Source: Aquanectria penicillioides
Taxonomy: Eukaryota > Ascomycota > Sordariomycetes > Hypocreales > Nectriaceae
NCBI GenBank assembly: GCA_003415625.1
Contig: PYIU01000008.1
Coordinates: 2,790,001-2,854,000 of the forward strand
DNA: 64,000 nucleotides
Direction of reading: 5' to 3'
The position numbers and the translations under genes are program-made. Of the stretch, positions 34,560-46,591 are shown piece after piece. The notes beneath the pieces were generated by a model. It saw only the letters and a program-made list of their open reading frames with translations. It had not been told where the DNA came from and searched no databases. Each line of letters starts with the position of its first letter. Positions within the stretch are counted from its first letter, which is position 1.

Positions 34560-36687
34560 ATGGGAGAAATCCAGGAAAAGAACGATGAAACCGAGCATTG
34601 CGAAGGTCTTGACCATTCTCCCCCAACGAATCTAGCGGAGCCCTACTCTACTCTTTCTATCTCACCAGAGGAGGCATACAGGACTTCATTCAGGACTTGG
34701 CTTGTCATTGTAGCTCTCGGCATTGGCTGGGGCACCTGCACACTTGCCAATGTCGGACCTGGATCTACCTCCTCGCACGTTGGGGCGGCTCTCAAAGGCA
34801 CAACGTCTACCTCATGGATCGCAAATAGCACCTTGTTTCCACTTATTGGGCTTCAGCCACTCTGGGTAACTATAATCCCTCTACTTTAATCCGCTCCCGT
34901 GCTGATGCCGTGAAGGGTACACTCGGGGACCGACTTGGGAAGAAATGGTTTATCGTCGCTGGGGGAATTGTGGGAATTGTTGGAAACATAGTCGCCGGAA
35001 GGGCCATGACGTACGTTTCTCTGTGCAAAAATGTTTGCGAGGCAATATTGATATCACGTCAGAATCAACCAAGTTATTGCGGGACAAGCTATCAACGGAA
35101 TTGGGGCCTCGCTTCTCGTAAGTCACGATATTATATCTTCCATGTATGAAGCTAACATCTACAGTTGCTTGTTATCCCAACTGCAATGGAGGTAGTTCCG
35201 GCTAAAACTCGACCATGGGCTCAAGGTTTCAGTGCTATCATCAACGGAACTATGGCTATTGTGGGCCTAGTTGAATGTAAGCTCCTTACCCCTTGGAATT
35301 GTCTTTCCTAACAGAGGGTCAGCTGGCGGTGTCTCCCAAATGTCGACGGAAGGCTGGCGCTGGGTATATTACTTCAACGCCACCTTCTTTGGCCTCTCGG
35401 CTTTATTGATTGGAGTCCTATACAACCCTCCACTAACCAAGCTCCGACGTGAAAACTCATTGATGGAAGAACTGCGGTCCGTTGATGTCGTTGGAATTGT
35501 TTTACTCTTGTGTGGCGTCATTGGCATCGTTCTGGGACTGACTTGGGGTGGAAACGAGTACGCTTGGTCAAGCTCCCAAGTAATCGGAACCTTGGTTGCC
35601 GGATGCTGCTTTTTATTCGGATTTGGGTGTTTCGGTCAGTGCGGTTTGTTGTCGCAGTCTTTCAAACGCTAATGCATGACAGAATCCTGGGGTCGGAATG
35701 ACGGTCTCGTCGACCATCGGTTCTTGGAGTCGCGAAACTTTCTGATAATCCTCTCTGTGGCTTTTGTCGATGGCATGCTTCTCTATGGCGTGAACGCCTT
35801 CTTCCCCGTTGAAGCTTCAGCCATCTTCACTAACAATACCCTGCAAGTCAACCTTTATCTTCTCCCGTTGAATGTTATGGTCCTAGTTGGGTGCCTGGGA
35901 TCAGCAGCATTTTTGGGCTATTTGAAACATTATCGTCTGATGTTGGTACTGTCACTGGTCATAACCTCAGTCTTCCTGGGGCTTTTGGCTTTAGTCACAC
36001 CATCTAGGGTCGCCATGACCTGTGTATTCACCGGCATCATTGGACTGGGTGTTGGTGTTACTACTGTTATTCCAGTGGTTGTGCTGACATACTCGATCCC
36101 TCCACATTTACTGTATGTTCATGATTACACCCGAAGCCATATCAGAGCTATGAACGTACCCAAAGACTGACAAATTTAGTGGTACTGGTGGGACTACCCT
36201 CGCTTCAACGCGTGCGCTTGGGGGTGTTATTGGAATCTCCATTTTTGCTTCAATTTATAGCAACGCAATGGCTAGTAAGTGATCAGGCAATTTTCATTCG
36301 CAGGCAATATGACTTATCGAGTTAGGTAATCTACCAACTGGCGTAGCTGATGCAGCTGTCACCGCCGGCCTGCCAACTAGCTCCATCAGTGACTTCCTTC
36401 ACGCATTTCTCGGTAGTGTTGGAAGCGTCGGGGATGTCAAGGGCGTCACATCTTCTATCATTTCAGCAGCTACTTCAGCAGTCGCTTCGATATCGGCTGA
36501 GTCATTCCGCTTCGTTTGGATTGCTAATATGGCAATTGCAATCGTTTCGGCACTATTGTGTATATTCCTGAAGCCCGTCAGGGGTGAAATGACCATGCAT
36601 GTTGAGAGTGCATTAGAGGATGGGAAGTTGAGGTCCAAACAAATGCATGTCCAAACTGGCAAGGATATTGAGAATGAAGTAATTTAG
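34560..36687 (+). CDS. MFS efflux transporter, TRI12-like (14-helix type)
   Basis: Exons are 34560-34865, 34916-35010, 35063-35117, 35165-35276, 35317-35634, 35683-36112, 36180-36274 and 36326-36687 (1773 nt, 590 residues, in frame). Features include LGDRLGKKWFIVAG after helix 2, INGIGASLLLLVIPTAMEVV, TEGWRWVYYFNATFFGLSAL, LTWGGNEYAW and VDHRFLESRNF. This pattern is that of TRI12-like and siderophore-type MFS pumps with 14 helices. The long polar N-terminus is cytosolic. Such proteins export small molecules or import iron chelates; the substrate here is unknown, and the name does not imply trichothecene production. Intron 4 is only 40 bp and uses a GAG 3' site. It sits between the S15-type hydrolase and a SAM methyltransferase, all plus-strand, suggesting a shared small-molecule role. 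Confidence 0.85.
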
Positions 36688-37039
36688 TTGGGTCGTTAGG
36701 TCAAGATGTTCAATTGAAGGTCGCTGAGTTGTCATGGATTTTACACATGAATGCTAAAATCTATTCTTTAAATGCGTCTAACGGGGTACGAGGTGTAACC
36801 TCAATTTCTGTAATTCATATGTGCCAAAAACGAAGCAAACCGGGTCTCTAGGTCATTGTGACTAGATCACCAGAATGTAGAAATCATAGCGAATGTAGGT
36901 TAGCTCAATCGTCCATGATCGCTCCGATATCGGGCACCCCATCATGTGATCTATGCATATCAAAACTATATGATCACTGAATCTATTGATATTCACAGCT
37001 GCCTACCTGATTTCCATCTTTGCTTCTCTTAACATCACA
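36688..37039 (+). promoter_or_regulatory. Spacer upstream of the methyltransferase
   Basis: These 352 bp hold the transporter 3' end and the methyltransferase promoter. AT-leaning. No strong motif was recognised. Confidence 0.45.
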
Positions 37040-37864
37040 ATGACGGGCGAATCCGAGGCTGCAACTTACACCCATGGCCACCATGCGTCCGTGCTTTGGT
37101 TGCACAGCTGGAGAACAGCTCTTAATTTGGCCAGGTACATACTCCCACTTTTCAAAGCCGACATGAAGGTCCTCGACATCGGTTGTGGTCCTGGTACAAT
37201 TACTGCCGACCTCGCTGCCTACGTCCCTGGGGGACATATCACTGGCCTGGACTTTGTTGAAGAGGCCCTTACACGTGCCCGGGATCTGGCGAAAGATCGA
37301 GGCATCACCAATATCGACTATGTCCGGGGCGACGCAAATAACCTTTCGTTCGCTGACGGTAGCTTTGACGTGGTCCTGTGCCACCAAGTTCTCCAGCACG
37401 TCCGGGATCCGGTCGGCATCCTGAAGGAAATGAAACGCGTAGCCAAGCAAGGAGGTATTGTTGCTGCCCGCGAATCTGATTACGGAGCTTTTGTTTGGTA
37501 CCCCGAGATCGAGGGCCTGGAGGAATGGCGATCGGTGTACTCTACAGTTGCGAGGCACAATGGGGGTGAACCAAATGCTGGACGCATGCTTCACGTATGG
37601 GCCAAAAACGCTGGATTCGCCGACATCAAGTGCAGCATGAGCTCATGGTGTTATAGCCAAAAAGAAGATGTAGAGTGGTGGAGCGACACATGGGCTGAGA
37701 GGACTTCGGATAAATCTTCAAATCTTGCCAAAACAGTTGTCGAGGCTGGATTTGCAAGTACAGAAACTCTCAAGGGCCTTGCTAAGGCTTGGAAGACATG
37801 GGGAAATCATGAAGATGCGTGGATTGCGGTTCCTAGTGCGGAGATTATCTGCATAAGGCAATAA
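37040..37864 (+). CDS. SAM-dependent methyltransferase (UbiE/class I type)
   Basis: Single exon of 274 residues. SAM motif I is VLDIGCGPGTITADLA, motif II about GLDFVEEALTRARDLA, and the acidic and post motifs NIDYVRGDANNLSFADGSFD then VVLCHQVLQHVRDPVGIL are textbook class I features. The C-terminal half (ESDYGAFVWYPEIEGLEEW) resembles fungal small-molecule methyltransferases. It transfers a methyl group to an unknown acceptor in the cytosol. ATG 37040 is chosen because the frame upstream of it is hydrophobic and lacks homology; the frame is open further upstream, so an upstream start cannot be excluded. It is the third gene of the hydrolase-transporter-methyltransferase group. Confidence 0.88.
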   Translation: MTGESEAATYTHGHHASVLWLHSWRTALNLARYILPLFKADMKVLDIGCGPGTITADLAAYVPGGHITGLDFVEEALTRARDLAKDRGITNIDYVRGDANNLSFADGSFDVVLCHQVLQHVRDPVGILKEMKRVAKQGGIVAARESDYGAFVWYPEIEGLEEWRSVYSTVARHNGGEPNAGRMLHVWAKNAGFADIKCSMSSWCYSQKEDVEWWSDTWAERTSDKSSNLAKTVVEAGFASTETLKGLAKAWKTWGNHEDAWIAVPSAEIICIRQ

Positions 37865-38545
37865 GTAGTAATGCTTAGCGTAAAAGGCCCCGGATACGAT
37901 TGACTCGTAGCCGACACATCCTATTTTAGGCGGTTATACTAAACTAGGTATTTCCTAGATTAATTTAAACTCCTAGCAAATAAAGTTCATATCGAGCATC
38001 AAGCTTTCTGCAGAACCGCGACTAATATTCGCAACCAGCGATATTCAGCATAATCTCTAGTTACTGGGTCATGGCCTGAATCTCAACAGACACAGAGCCA
38101 TTGAACAAATCTATCAGTGCCATGTCAACGAATAGAAACCTCCATGATGCAATTTATTTCCATTTCCCCAATCTAATGAGCTATTCTGGACTTAGTAGTC
38201 GGTAATCGCCAAATACCTTCATAAGAATCTCTACAGAAAAATTTGCAGCAATCTTTCGAATGTAGGCTGCACATCCATGTTCAACCATGTTTCCTATCTC
38301 GCTACACGCAAAAGAGGCAAAAGAGTTTGGCAGAAGTAGAAACTCCATTGCTTTGGTATTTATTATATATGTATTACTAGTGTTACATGTTCCCGTGGTA
38401 TAACAACCAAGAAATGGGCCACGATGAGGGTTCCTTTCCGATAGTACCCGCCCCAGATTCCATAATACATCGCATCATCACAAACACTTGCATCTCCACC
38501 CCTGGTGTTTTCGTCCCCATTCCATGCCCTTCCTGAGTGCCAATA
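37865..38545. other. Convergent intergenic region
   Basis: This 681-bp AT-leaning spacer between two 3' ends shows no coding signal or repeat. Confidence 0.55.
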
Positions 38546-40672
38546 TTACAACTGCAGCATCTCAAGAATTTCAGCTAACTCGGTCTGCTCCTTCTCGAGT
38601 TGTCTTCCTCTATCCCTGTCACTCCAGCTAGATTTGTTGAAATCCACCCCCTCAGCCGCATAGGCCAAGCAGTCGGACAGCATCTTCTGTACTACTTTGA
38701 GAATGGCATCTCTTTCAGCAATGAGATTTTCACGTCGGCTCTTTGAATATGAGCTCTGCGACGTCCTAATGTTCCAAATATCCAAGTCAATGCGATACTT
38801 TCTTCTCATCAATTCCGTCAAATTCTCGATGTCTGCTGGGGTGTAGCCTCTGTTGTAATAGTCTTTGTCCGGAAATCGATAGTCCTTACTGTACGGTTTG
38901 TAGGGCTTGTCTGACTTCTGCTTTGGATTCAAGTCGCTCACCACGGGTTTAGGTTCGGGAACTTTATGGTGTTGTCGCACCGGCTCTAGGGCCTTTTGTT
39001 GAACCGGCTTTAGGGCCTTTTGTTGAACCTCAGGTCCTCTTGAGCGAGCTGGGGCCCATTCTGGACTGATTGTATGTGCAGATACAGCCCTTCTATGAAA
39101 TGACGGGCTTGGGAGGTTTGCATTGCTTGGTGGAGTTGGTTCCGGTTGATTTGAGCCAACAGACTTGACTTCGTCTCGTAAACTCATCCTGCTTGCTGTA
39201 CTCGACAAGGTACTTTCTGGTGTGGGAAGGGTGGCAGTGGAGTGCAAATTCGTGTTGGGTCTTGGTTGGCTTGCAAGGGATTCACTCGTTGCTGGAGGCG
39301 TGATAGTCGACTGAAAAGCTATGCTTTGTTTTGACTGGCTTCCAAAGTATTCTGTTGCTGCTGGTCGCGTGTAAGGGCTCGGGCTGACCGTATTAGTTCG
39401 TTGTTGAATACTATTAAGCGGCATGGTATTGGGTGCGGACACCGGCTCGCGGGTACTCCATTGGGCCGTATCGGCGTACTCAGCCTGCGGAGTAGAGGCA
39501 GAGGTAGATGTACTCCATCCCGGGGTGAGCACGGGAGAAATTACTTGTTCGTCAAGTGAGAATTCTTTCATCCACGGGTGAGCCCTCGCTTCAGATGCAG
39601 TAAGCCGGAGGTTCGGGTCTATGGCCATTGACTTGACAATGAAGTTGCAACAATCTTGGCTAGATCCTGTGTTCAAGATGACGGAGCTTGGGAATGGGCG
39701 CTGTCGAACAACATGGTTGAAGAGATCGTGTGGAGTTGCGAAGGCGGGGCGTTGGGTGATCAACCGAAATAGTACCTCGCCTAGCGACCACATATCAACA
39801 GCTGAGGTATATGAAATTGAACCAGATGTGTCGTCGGTTCCAGCAGGCAAAAAGCCAATGACCTCTGGGGCCAAATAGCCCTCTGTTCCAATCATCGTCC
39901 GGAGCACCGTGCTCTCCTGCTCAGCACGCTTGGTGATGCCAAAGTCTGCAATTTTGACCCACCAGTCAGGGCCGGGTTGACATACAAGGATATTCTATAC
40001 AAGAAAGCCGCACATGTTAGTCATTTTGATCATCTTGGAGGTGGCAAGTACTAGAGACGAATATTGGTTGTAACTCACTCCCGGTTTTAGATCTCTATGG
40101 GTGAATCCATTGATGTGCATGAATCCTAGTCCCTCGACCAGTTGTGATGCAATATCTTGAACTTCAGCTTCCTTGAATTGATGTTTCAAGTACTTTTGGA
40201 GATCCCCGTGTTCAAGGTACTCCATAGCAATAAAGACCATGGACTCGGATTCGTACCATCCGTAACATTGGACAAAACAGTGGACATACTTTTATACAAC
40301 GTTAGCTTGTCAGAACCACTATTCCAGAAGGTGTGTGACAACATTTTCATGAGAAAACTTGGTGAGAGCCTCAAGTTCCCTGGCTAAAGCATCGATTGAG
40401 CTTGATCTTCGCATCTCCTTGACAGCCCGAAGCGTGCCAGCCCCAGGCCCTGCTATGCACGTCTCGAGCCAGACATTGCCATACGTGCCGTTGCCCAGCT
40501 CTCTGTCTCGTCGCCATGTCTCCTCAGTGCGGATCCTGCGCCGACGTCCTGAAGCTACGGATTTTACATGGGTTGTGTGCTGAGCCGAACCGTCGAAGCT
40601 GAACTGGGTGATCAACTGGGAATCGCGCACAAGGTCTGGGAGGAGTCGCTGCGGTGGGACTTGCTGGTCCAT
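38546..40672 (-). CDS. Serine/threonine protein kinase
   Basis: Exons are 40672-40343, 40288-40079 and 39994-38546 (1989 nt, 662 residues, in frame). Kinase landmarks are all present: glycine loop ELGNGTYGNVWLE (about 59-70), ATP-binding Lys in RAVKEM (K85), catalytic HRDLKPGN (D176), metal-binding DFG (197-199), activation segment GTEGYLAPEV and MWSLGEVLFRL. It should be catalytically active. The catalytic domain is of the CAMK/Chk-like kind common in fungi. The C-terminal 350 residues are Ser/Thr/Pro-rich and disordered, with a duplicated QQKAL-x-P segment and a charged helical tail. No transmembrane segment. The intron ending at 40289 uses an AAG 3' site. Substrates are unknown. Confidence 0.9.
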
Positions 40673-41553
40673 GGTTGCCGCAGCCCACTCGGTGTCGTTT
40701 GGCCGCTTTCCACTCTCAGTTTAGGATGCTCGATGCGTTGGAGAGATTAAGATGAGGCCAACGATCCGGCTGAGGCGATGAGGCAAGGAGCAGGCTGCGA
40801 GATAAGCTTGACCAGGGAGCGGGGCAACGCTGTGCAGCACTCAATATTTTCAGCTGAGTCGCACCAAATTAAAAAACGAAGAAGCCCGCCCCATTGCGGT
40901 TAGCTTGAGCCCATCGATGCCTTTGAATGGCCTCGAGCCTCGGGTAAACTGGGCCATATAACCAAAACAGGCGATAGCGCATTCTGGGGACAAAGAGGGT
41001 GGGTGACATGAGACTGCGAGGCTGCGGCTGAGGAGACCATTGCCCCCCCCTGTTGCGTGACCCCGACAAGCCGAGACCCTATTGCCTATTGCAATGCACT
41101 GGTCATCTCAATTATTTGGGAGGGGTCAGGTAACAGGGGGCAATGGTCCCCTTAACAGACACCTTGGGTGACATTGATTTCCAAAATGTGATTTGCTGAC
41201 GTCGGGTGGAAGAATCACCAGAGGCCAAGACTTCTAACCAAGTGAAAGGACTCAATCTTATTGTCCAACCATTGTCATGAAGGACTAGGGAAATCAAAGA
41301 GGAATTTCATGGCGAGAATGTTGGCCAAGGAGCACTATACTGCATAAATGCGGCAGCTTAAAAAGAAACCTCAGATTGATTCTTAGAATTCGCACAAGAG
41401 AAACATGCGCAAGGATTTTAGACAGAAGTCGATGTCGCCACGAGGTATGTATTTTCCTCCATTATCTCCACTGTTCATTTTAGAAGATAAAGTCGATCAA
41501 TTCAATCCAACAAGGGTAGATCTGTTTCGCACGCTGTATATCCTATTGATGGC
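40673..41553. promoter_or_regulatory. Promoter region of the kinase gene
   Basis: This 881-bp spacer lies between two minus-strand genes. It includes C-runs near 41045 and AT-rich sequence near 41300-41500. No gene was recognised; the short plus-strand frame at 41405-41794 runs into the Hsp70-like gene and has no features. Confidence 0.45.
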
Positions 41554-44128
41554 TCATATTGTGCCATCCCATTGCGCTGAATTCACCCCAATAAACGTAC
41601 TGTCATTTTCCTTGTCAAGAGACCTAATATCGAACCTATGCATGTCCCAGTCAATCCCCAGTATAGGGGCATCAAGCTCTAGTTTGATGGTTTTCGGGTG
41701 CACTGAGATTTGCAGTCGCATTTCAGTCGTGCAATACGATGATTCGGGTTGTGATCCCTTCACCCGCTTGAGAAATACGTCGGTGAGCTCATAACGCAGC
41801 TCCACTACCCGAATAGTTCCTGCGAATCACGTCGTGTCAGTCCCGGTTGATTCAAGAGCCTTGAGATTGGTTTGATCCAGGGAGCATACCGTAGGGCTGG
41901 TCGCTCTGGAGTGGGGAGAGCTCTTCAAACGTTTTGCTCATAGAAAATAGCACTCTGACGACTCCAGACCTGCTGTCACCATCCATGAGGCTCTTTTCAA
42001 TGGTTTGGCTAACGTGAATGCCATCATCTGTGACAAGGTCTCCCCTCGTCACGACCCATTTGATGTTTTCTCTTTGCCGTAACTCATCATCAAATTTGCC
42101 ATTGTAGTTTCGAAACGGAGGTTGTGGTTTATCAATGTACCGGTCGTGCGACAAAACACCAATGTGGTAAGGACACGGGGTAAGAAACGCCATGTTGTTC
42201 CGGCGAGCTTCAGCCCCCAGAAGGATGCCACCTTGGGCCACAGGTTGGGATCTGCATAATATGTTAGCATCAGAAGAAATTTTGATCAATGAGTCGGTGG
42301 AACTAATTACGAGTCGAGTCTTCGAAACATTGCAATTCCTTTTTGAGATGCAAATGGCTGGAGGCAATCAAAGACATAACTGTTGTCGAAGAGCCCGCCA
42401 GTGAGGAACACACTCTTCAAAAACGGTTAGATTTGATTGACAAAATGTTACCTTCGGTCTGAGAAGACCAATAAATACCTTGATATTGTGACTGTTGCCG
42501 ACTCTAGCACTTATCAGTTGCTCATTGATGAGATCAATAACTCCATCGATGGAAAGCTTGAACATTGCTTCGAGTTCCACACTATAACATGTGAGAAATG
42601 CCCCTCCATAAAATGCATATGAGGAAATTGCTAGGTCAAGTACCTTGGTATATGAATCTGGTCATCCACAGCTCCGTTTCCCGGTACGATGAGATGCTGA
42701 AGCTCGGTAGGCACCGGCAAGGGAATGCCAGGTCCCGAGCTGGAGGAGGGTGAAAACTGGTGCTTGATGGTCCGAAATCTCTCCAAGAGAACCAAAAACC
42801 CAGACATGGAGGGATCAAGTTGAGATTTCACTCGGTTTCCTTGGGACAAGTATCTGGTCAAGAGTTTGGAATAGTCTGCATGCAATATCCTTGGCAGAAA
42901 CTGGGTCAAAAACATCCAGTCGATTTTGGAGGAATCACAGCCACGACCTAACCCGAAAAGTAAGTTAACGCTGGATTAGGGGGGGGGGAGATTGTTCAAT
43001 AAGAGGAGGGTCAACGCTCACGACTTTCAGGCGTAACGGTAGTGAATAATTGGTTCTCGTACAGCGCTTCTTTTTGTAGTTCATATGAAATTGCAGTCTA
43101 TTCGATTAAAGTTAGTATTGAAAATATCTTCAAAATAATCGACTCAAAGACTCACGACATATCCGTCGCCAGCGTCAACTACGGTGAATCGGTCTCCCTA
43201 TGGAGCAGGGATCAGCGAGGGCGGTTTGGCAGAAAGTTCATTTCAGAATGTTGCACCTCTTGAAAGAGCGCTTGCACATTGGTCTGCGAAGTTTCGGAAT
43301 GTTCCATCCCTCCGAAATTGCTCTGTTGATGCCTCATATACGTTGCGAAAAACTGGGCTCCCGCTTGAGATTCGTCGAAGAATCGAATTCCGCAGTGTGG
43401 GTGATTCACTTCGTTGTCCAAGCTTTCCCAAAAGACTTTGTGGAAGGCCACGTTGGCTGCCCGAAAAAGGCGTTGCAAAGGTAGGCTTGGTTTAGCTTCC
43501 CAACGCTGTAGCAAGATGAGATGTTGTTGTTAGCTGTTGGAGAGGAGTGAGGTGTGAGAGGAATGCATACCATGGGATGTGTGATGATCAATTGAAAAGG
43601 GAGGTGTTTCAGCTGCAATTCCGGGTTGAGCATTCGGATGGTCGAGTGTATGCAGCTGAAAACTTCTGTGAGATAATCAGTGGCATGCTGAGTAGGAGTC
43701 TTAGTTAGATGCACAGGCGTCTTGCTCAGCTGATCGTTAGGGTCCAAGCCGGGACTGTTCGTATTCTTAATTAGCTGCTTCAACTCAACAAGAGCTTGGA
43801 GTGAATCCTGGCTCTGCAGGTTCAGCTTGAAGCGTTGGACCACATCGCAATCTCCCCGAATCCCATATCCCCAGCACGTTCCAGAGAATAAAGAGTAACT
43901 GAGCTGGGAAGGGACTTCCGTTTTTTGGCCCTGACCACCCCAAGTAGAGACAACTTTGATATTCGAGCAATATATAGAGCTTATATGAGAGGCCCAGGCA
44001 GCGGCTCCAAGTTCGAAAAGAGTCAGCACAATAGAAGGCCCCAATCTCGGATAGACATCGTGCTACTTGTCAAACGTACCTGTGGTCGAAGTGCCAAAAT
44101 CTACGGAAATAATAAACGATCGCGCCAT
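41554..44128 (-). CDS. Hsp70-like (actin-fold ATPase) protein, one-base frame break in exon 5
   Basis: Exons are 44128-44080, 44004-43571, 43505-43257, 43197-43156, 43098-43022, 42947-42644, 42581-42479, 42414-42311, 42251-41890 and 41819-41554. Hsp70-superfamily motifs are clear: FIISVDFGTSTT at the N-terminus, GDRFTVVDAGDGYV (phosphate 2 loop), and SVFLTGGLFDNSYVFD (adenosine site). This is the fungal group that keeps the ATPase fold but lacks a typical substrate-binding domain; about 662 residues. Nine introns are modelled. Exons before and after exon 5 keep frame, but exon 5 is 77 nt where 76 is needed: AISYE reads in one frame and then KEALYENQLF in the next. An extra A near 43080 would explain it, by real mutation or assembly error. 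Intron 1 uses a GAG 3' site and intron 5 contains a run of ten G. Function unknown; some relatives occur with NLR-type genes. Confidence 0.75.
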
Positions 44129-44820
44129 GGCCACGATGCGGATGGATATGCAGTCGAGATTCGTCAACCGACCTCAAATACCCCAAATCCAGAGTTCAAA
44201 TGCGCTCACAGTTTGATCCGCTCTGCTATGATAAGGAGGAAATCGTCAAGTTCGGAGTGTTCGAATGCAGGGCTGAGAGCAGAGATGGAGCAGCCCACCC
44301 CGCTAAAGTCATAGAGCTGTCTAAAGACAAAAATGATGGCGGGCCAATTGGACGCAAGAACCTTGGCCAGGATCCACGGAACTATTGACTCGACGATCTC
44401 TTCTTGGTCTAGACTGCTGTGGCGCGTTCGCTACTGTCGAGAGCCTGCGAATTGTCATCGCGCAAGTTGTTGTGAGACCAGAAACTCGAGATCCTATAAC
44501 TGTTTGACATGATAGAACAAAGTACATGGCGGACGCTGGTCTTGCATTGCACAAAATTCCATCCACCCCTGTGAATGGCGGGCATCCTGGCTCCCACAGC
44601 TCACATTCCCGAGATGACGGAATCACTACTGCCACGAACACGCACCGGATGCGATAGACTAATAAATTAAATTAACAATCCTATGAGTTAGGAAGTGTGG
44701 CTACAGTCGGGGATGTCTGATTTCCATTTCCTCACGCGCCTAATTCAAACCTATCTGAAGCACACCCTCCGCTAATACCAAGATAGACGCCTTACTTTGC
44801 AGAAATACCTCTTATCCTAG
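44129..44820. promoter_or_regulatory. Promoter region of the Hsp70-like gene
   Basis: These 692 bp lie between two minus-strand genes. Mixed composition, no coding signal or repeat recognised. Confidence 0.45.
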
Positions 44821-46591
44821 TCATCCCAACTGCTGAGCTTGCCACGGGGACAAAGCATTACCCAGTGGAACCTTCAACTGGGTTTGCCAATCCTGCTCTT
44901 GTCCACGCCAAGGTGTCGGGCGAAGGTGGTCGACGGTGGGAAAATCAGACCAGGGAACAAGATCCAACAGCTCCGACGCGGCTAGCCCGTGCGCGATGCC
45001 ATACTCGGCTAGGTTCTGGCCGTCAATGTCCCTCTCGGAGCAAATCTCCTTCATGCTTCTGTACTTCAATGTTGCCTTCAAGAGTTTCTTGAAGATCCTC
45101 TCCTTCTTCCCTTCGGCTGCGTACCAAACTGGCGTCCGGCCCTCGGTGTCCCGAAGAACAACGCTGCCGCCAGAGCCAACCGAGATGAGTCTCGCGCAAA
45201 TGGGTTCGTCACCAATGATGGCAGCCATGTGCAGGGCGTTTCGTAGATCATTGTCGTTCTTCTCTACTTCAAGAGCAGAGGCTGCCGCCCTCATGCCCAT
45301 TTCGTGCGTCATACCGAGGAGAACGGCGAGGTGCAGGCTGGTGCGGCCGTTGTGGCTGACCCTTGCGCCGCGCGAGTTTCCACACATCCATCGAAACACA
45401 CGTTTCCAATCACTTGGAGCCCCTCGTAGCATCGGGTGTCCAAGTAATTCCAGGCAGTCGCTGAACCCTACCCAGTGCTTGATGAGCACGGCACTCATCA
45501 TGTCCGGCGCCGAAGCCTGGACTGTGTTGGGATGGATGATAGACGGCCAGGCCCAAAAGTCCGGGTTTGCAAAGTCCCCGTCTAATCCAAACTTCTTGGC
45601 GGTGGTTGCCATGAGCTTAGGAATATCATACGCCCTGAGTCGCTGCGACAGGTACGAATCTCCTTGTGTCTGGCCATGGGCTATGCTCTTCTGGTAGTAT
45701 ATAATTCCCTGGGAGAGCTGGCCGTCCGCGAGCACTGTGGCGGCTCGTTGCCGCAGAGAATTGGAAATGGTAGAGGACTGTAGCCTGGCAGGTCGTGGGC
45801 ACCATGCAGCAAGGACAGGAAGGTTGACCATTATTCCCGACACAGGGTCTGCGAGAGTATTCATGGCTGATTCAAGGAGCTCTCTGGCACTCGGGTCTGG
45901 GGTGGTTTTCAATCTCGCCATGACCTCTCGCTCTAACTTGGGTTGAAAGACTTTTAGAAACTCGGCCAGCTCATCCAGCCGATCCTTAATCGATGCGTGC
46001 ATCTGCTGGTAGTGAACAGGAAGCTGCATAATGGCGCTGCGGTATGCGGCTTCGTGTTCGGTGTACTCGGCTGCTGCAAGCTGCATCATACCAAGGGCGT
46101 TGCTCCTGTCCTCGAGGGTTAGTGAAATTGCATAGTAATAGCAAGGGCCAGGCCGTAAACTCACAAATCTTTGAAATCCCAAGGATGGATTTCGGCTTCC
46201 TGGTTTTCATGTGATTCTGGAGAGGACGTAAATTCAATCGAAGATCCGCTGGAGAAGAGGACCTCCCCGTCGCCATCGGGGTTTACAGTTTCGTCATTCA
46301 TACGACGTCGTTTTACCTTTCGAGCAGGCGCTGAGCAAGGAAGGCTGTTTTCCTCGCAGCGTGCACATTTCTGGGGCCATCTTCTAGATTGTGGTTCACA
46401 CTGCGCGCGGTCCAAAGTCAGCCATCCTCGTCGGGAGCGGCGGATTATGAGTGAGGCCAAAGAAATGGCCCGAGTGCCGTAGTATTTACCATCTCCTTGT
46501 CATTTCTGCAAAATGTACAGCTCCACAGGTGAACTCGCCGGCCAGTGCGCGCTGGCTTGGGCTCCAGCGTTTGAACTGCCACTGTCGACAT
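44821..46591 (-). CDS. Zn-cluster protein with ankyrin repeats
   Basis: Exons are 46591-46490, 46400-46165 and 46105-44821 (1623 nt, 540 residues, in frame). Splicing joins SCTFCRNDKEM to CEPQSRRWPQKCARCEENSL, making a variant binuclear cluster C-x2-C-x6-C-x10-C-x2-C-x6-C, with the WPQKC spacing wider than the usual 5-9. A basic run (KVKRRR) follows as a likely nuclear signal. The C-terminal third has about four ankyrin-like repeats: NGRTSLHLAVLLGM, LRNALHMAAIIGD, GRTPVWYAAEGKKE, GQNLAEYGIAHG. The middle is helical and unassigned. Proteins pairing this cluster with ankyrin repeats occur in fungi and may regulate transcription through protein contacts. ATG 46591 was chosen; an in-frame ATG at 46639 would add 16 residues. 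Confidence 0.82.

Noticed and set aside
43184..43495. Plus-strand frames across the Hsp70-like locus
   Set aside because: They are antisense to exons 3 and 4 of the minus-strand gene.
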